Positions 62,094 to 64,000 of a DNA stretch of 64,000 bases are shown here, in pieces. Under the pieces are notes generated by a model that saw only the letters and a list, made by a program, of their open reading frames with translations, ran no database searches and was not told where the DNA came from. The position numbers and the translations under genes were made by a program. Source of the stretch: PNON01 sp964387025 (GTDB lineage Bacteria > Chloroflexota > Anaerolineae > Anaerolineales > Anaerolineaceae); the NCBI GenBank assembly GCA_964387025.1, contig CAYLUZ010000006.1:124001-188000 (forward strand). Reading direction: 5' to 3'. Position 1 is the first letter of the stretch. The number at the start of each line of letters is the position of its first letter.

Positions 62094-63419
62094 ATGGATC
62101 AGTCAGATAATGTATCCAGTCAAAGTATAAAACCCGAAGATTTCGAAAAAGTCAAACGATACTTTCTGGATCATATTACCAATGAAATTGAAGCGATTTC
62201 ACAGTCACCATTGTTACGTCAACAAGCAGTAGTTGAATCAATCGACCGTATATATTCCCAGGCAAAACTTGCATTACCAACACCTATAAAAGAAAAGTTA
62301 TATAAAGAAATCGAAGATCAGTTACTGGGTTTTGGGCCAATCCAACCCCTACTGGATGATACCTCTATAACCGAAATCATGATCAATGGCCATGATAATG
62401 TTTATATTGAGCAAGCCGGAAAGATAATCAAAACGACTATTCATTATGAGGATGACAGCCAGATCATCAAACTCATTGACCAGATTATTATGCCTTTGGG
62501 CCGCAGGATCGATCCCGACAGTCCCATGGTTGATGCACGCCTTCCAGATGGATCCAGGGTGAATGCGATCATCCCCCCTGTGGCAATTGATGGACCAAGC
62601 ATCACTATTCGAAAATTTCAAAAGGGGAAATTGGCGATCGATCAGCTCATAGAACTTGGGGCTTTATCGAAGTTTATGGCAGAGTTCATCAAAGCATGTA
62701 TCCTTTCAAAATTTAATGTCATTATATCGGGTGGTACTGGAACTGGAAAAACTACCCTTCTAAATGCTTTGTCCAGTTTCATCCCAAATAACGAACGGAT
62801 CGTAACCATCGAAGATGCTGCTGAACTGTCACTCGAGCAGGAGCATGTCGTCCGATTGGAAACAAAACCTGCGAATGTGGATGGATTAGGCGCAGTAACA
62901 ATCCGTAACCTGGTTCGAAATGCTCTTAGAATGCGTCCTGACAGAATAGTTGTAGGTGAAGTACGTGGTGGAGAAGCCATGGATATGCTGCAGGCGATGA
63001 ATACCGGTCATGATGGCTCACTCACGACATTGCATGCAAATACTCCCCGCGATACCATATCCAGGTTAGAAACCATGTGCCTTATGTCTGGATTGGAATT
63101 ACCATTAAAAGCCATTCGTCAGCAGATAGCCTCAGCGATCGACCTGATCATCCAGATCAATCGCGAAAGCGATGGTACGAGGAAAGTTGTTGCCATTACG
63201 GAAGTTGTCGGCATGGAAGGGGACACTATTGTATTAACGGATATTTTTATTTTTGAACGTACTGGTGTATCTCCGGATGGGAAAGTAATTGGCGAATTAA
63301 AACCGACCGGGATTCGTCCGTTATTTTCGCGAAGGCTTGAAGCAAATGGATTCAAATTAAGTCCTGAAGTATATGGCGCAAATATAAATGATATGCTCAA
63401 CCCGCAGCGTAGAAGATAA
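62094..63419 (+). CDS. cpaF: CpaF/TadA-type secretion ATPase
   Basis: Protein of 441 residues. Walker A is GGTGTGKTT at about 213-221, the Asp box IVTIEDAAEL, Walker B RIVVGEVRGGEAMDML, and the His box TGHDGSLTTLHANTP. The N-terminal domain has LGFGPIQPLLDD and the usual VDARLPDGSRVNAIIPP. It powers Tad/Flp pilus assembly from the inner membrane face. TadB/TadC membrane partners are not in the window and may follow beyond the next gene. Kinases and regulator upstream suggest environmental control. Confidence 0.93.
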   Translation: MDQSDNVSSQSIKPEDFEKVKRYFLDHITNEIEAISQSPLLRQQAVVESIDRIYSQAKLALPTPIKEKLYKEIEDQLLGFGPIQPLLDDTSITEIMINGHDNVYIEQAGKIIKTTIHYEDDSQIIKLIDQIIMPLGRRIDPDSPMVDARLPDGSRVNAIIPPVAIDGPSITIRKFQKGKLAIDQLIELGALSKFMAEFIKACILSKFNVIISGGTGTGKTTLLNALSSFIPNNERIVTIEDAAELSLEQEHVVRLETKPANVDGLGAVTIRNLVRNALRMRPDRIVVGEVRGGEAMDMLQAMNTGHDGSLTTLHANTPRDTISRLETMCLMSGLELPLKAIRQQIASAIDLIIQINRESDGTRKVVAITEVVGMEGDTIVLTDIFIFERTGVSPDGKVIGELKPTGIRPLFSRRLEANGFKLSPEVYGANINDMLNPQRRR

Positions 63420-63458
63420 ATCCGATTCTTGGTACAAATATTGCATAATCAGTATGAA

Positions 63459-63476
63459 AACTGTAGCATTACAGTT
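63459..63476. promoter_or_regulatory. Inverted repeat upstream of the tandem-HTH gene
   Basis: AACTGTA (63459-63465) and TACAGTT (63470-63476) around GCAT. It lies 32 bases before the ATG at 63509 and could be an operator for self-regulation. Confidence 0.45.
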
Positions 63477-63508
63477 ATTAGGTATATGAATTGTGAAGGG
63501 ATACAATT

Positions 63509-64000
63509 ATGAGCACTTTTCAAAAGGCGCTTACAATCCGGACAAAAAAACTAGGGATCTTGATCACTGACGCCAGAATAGCAGCAAGGCGAAGCATGAA
63601 GGACTGTGCAAACGCCCTTGGCTTAAGCCTGCAGGAATTTTCGTTGATCGAATTGGGCGAAAAGACACCTTCGCTCCCGCAGTTGGAAGTGTTGGCCTTT
63701 TATCTTGATATTCCAATTGAGCACTTTTGGGGCAATAAGACCATTTCTGAAGATCAGGATTTCAAACTCAACAGTAAAGACCTAATTAAGCTACGGGAAA
63801 AGGTGATCGGTATCACCATTCGGCAGCTAAGGACTCAAGCGAATATTACAATCAATGAATTAGCAACACATCTGGAAATATCTTCAACTGATCTGAAAGC
63901 ATATGAGCTAGGTGAAAAACCGATTCCTTTTCCATTACTGGAAGCCATGTTAAACGCACTCAATTCAAACATTTCATCAGTCACTGATCATCATGGGCAA
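63509..64000 (+). CDS. Tandem helix-turn-helix (XRE-type) protein, truncated by window end
   Basis: Open frame of 164 residues to the last base. Two HTH_XRE-like units are visible: first around 20-75 (ARIAARRSMKDCANALGLSL, QEFSLIELGEKTPSLPQLEV), second around 105-155 (TIRQLRTQANITINELATHL then SSTDLKAYELGEKPIPFPLL). GAAGGG lies about ten bases upstream of the ATG. Such double-domain proteins may be followed by a membrane or coiled-coil part, which cannot be seen here. It may bind the inverted repeat just upstream. Position after CpaF suggests co-regulation with the pilus genes. Confidence 0.8.
   Translation, partial: MSTFQKALTIRTKKLGILITDARIAARRSMKDCANALGLSLQEFSLIELGEKTPSLPQLEVLAFYLDIPIEHFWGNKTISEDQDFKLNSKDLIKLREKVIGITIRQLRTQANITINELATHLEISSTDLKAYELGEKPIPFPLLEAMLNALNSNISSVTDHHGQ

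Overview
This 64 kb chromosomal window most resembles a Chloroflexota bacterium of the Anaerolineae type. That placement is inferred from gene content and not from a marker tree. Supporting signs are the many secreted proteins with Pro/Thr-rich linkers after a lipobox or a single membrane anchor, an FtsZ ending in a PAFLRR-type tail, a mevalonate-pathway decarboxylase, a GH13/GH57 alpha-glucan pair, an FtsX/LolD-type ABC exporter with a lipoprotein adaptor, and no outer-membrane genes. Most of the window is AT-rich. Roughly 40-50 kb is visibly richer in GC. No rRNA, tRNA or CRISPR array was seen.

Layout. 0-3.5 kb: end of an aa3-type cytochrome c oxidase operon (subunits I, III, IV and a CtaG-like assembly factor). 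3.6-13.7 kb: mixed housekeeping genes (Tat-exported L,D-transpeptidase, hemW, LysM protein, trxB, class III aminotransferase, Gmad2-type lipoprotein, DUF309, cyclase, thiolase, AlkZ-related protein). 13.7-19.5 kb: GH13 and GH57 glycosidases and an NAD(P)-binding epimerase-like protein. 19.6-22.6 kb: an operon with a TIM-barrel-like protein of unknown function, an FtsZ homologue with a T7-loop substitution, and two small proteins. 22.7-26.5 kb: metal efflux, superoxide dismutase, an NBR1-Ig lipoprotein and an EamA permease. 26.7-30.8 kb: a three-gene WxL-like/DUF916-like surface cluster. 30.9-34.1 kb: a complete ECF transporter. 34.2-37.1 kb: permease, ATPase and adaptor of an exporter. 37.7-41.1 kb: mevalonate decarboxylase, RseP-type protease, HEAT-repeat protein, acylphosphatase. 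41.1-50.5 kb: uvrB, a large lipoprotein, a PPOX-class flavoprotein between two C/G-run repeats, mfd and pth. 51-54.1 kb: a patch of decay with a DUF3267 gene, a radC remnant, diverged repeats and a frameshifted TnpB-like element. 54.1-64 kb: zinc-ribbon protein, PfkB kinase, parA-parB, amidohydrolase, two histidine kinases, a response regulator, a small protein, a CpaF/TadA ATPase, and a tandem-HTH protein that runs off the end.

Genes are tightly packed: several start codons overlap the previous stop by 1-4 bases, and four convergent pairs overlap at their stops. Several genes have a TATAAT-like box ending only 6-11 bases before the start codon, which suggests leaderless or near-leaderless mRNAs. 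The most unusual loci are the FtsZ-variant operon, the WxL-like cluster outside the Firmicutes, and the ParAB-two-component-Tad ATPase run. All function assignments come from reading motifs; no database search was possible.
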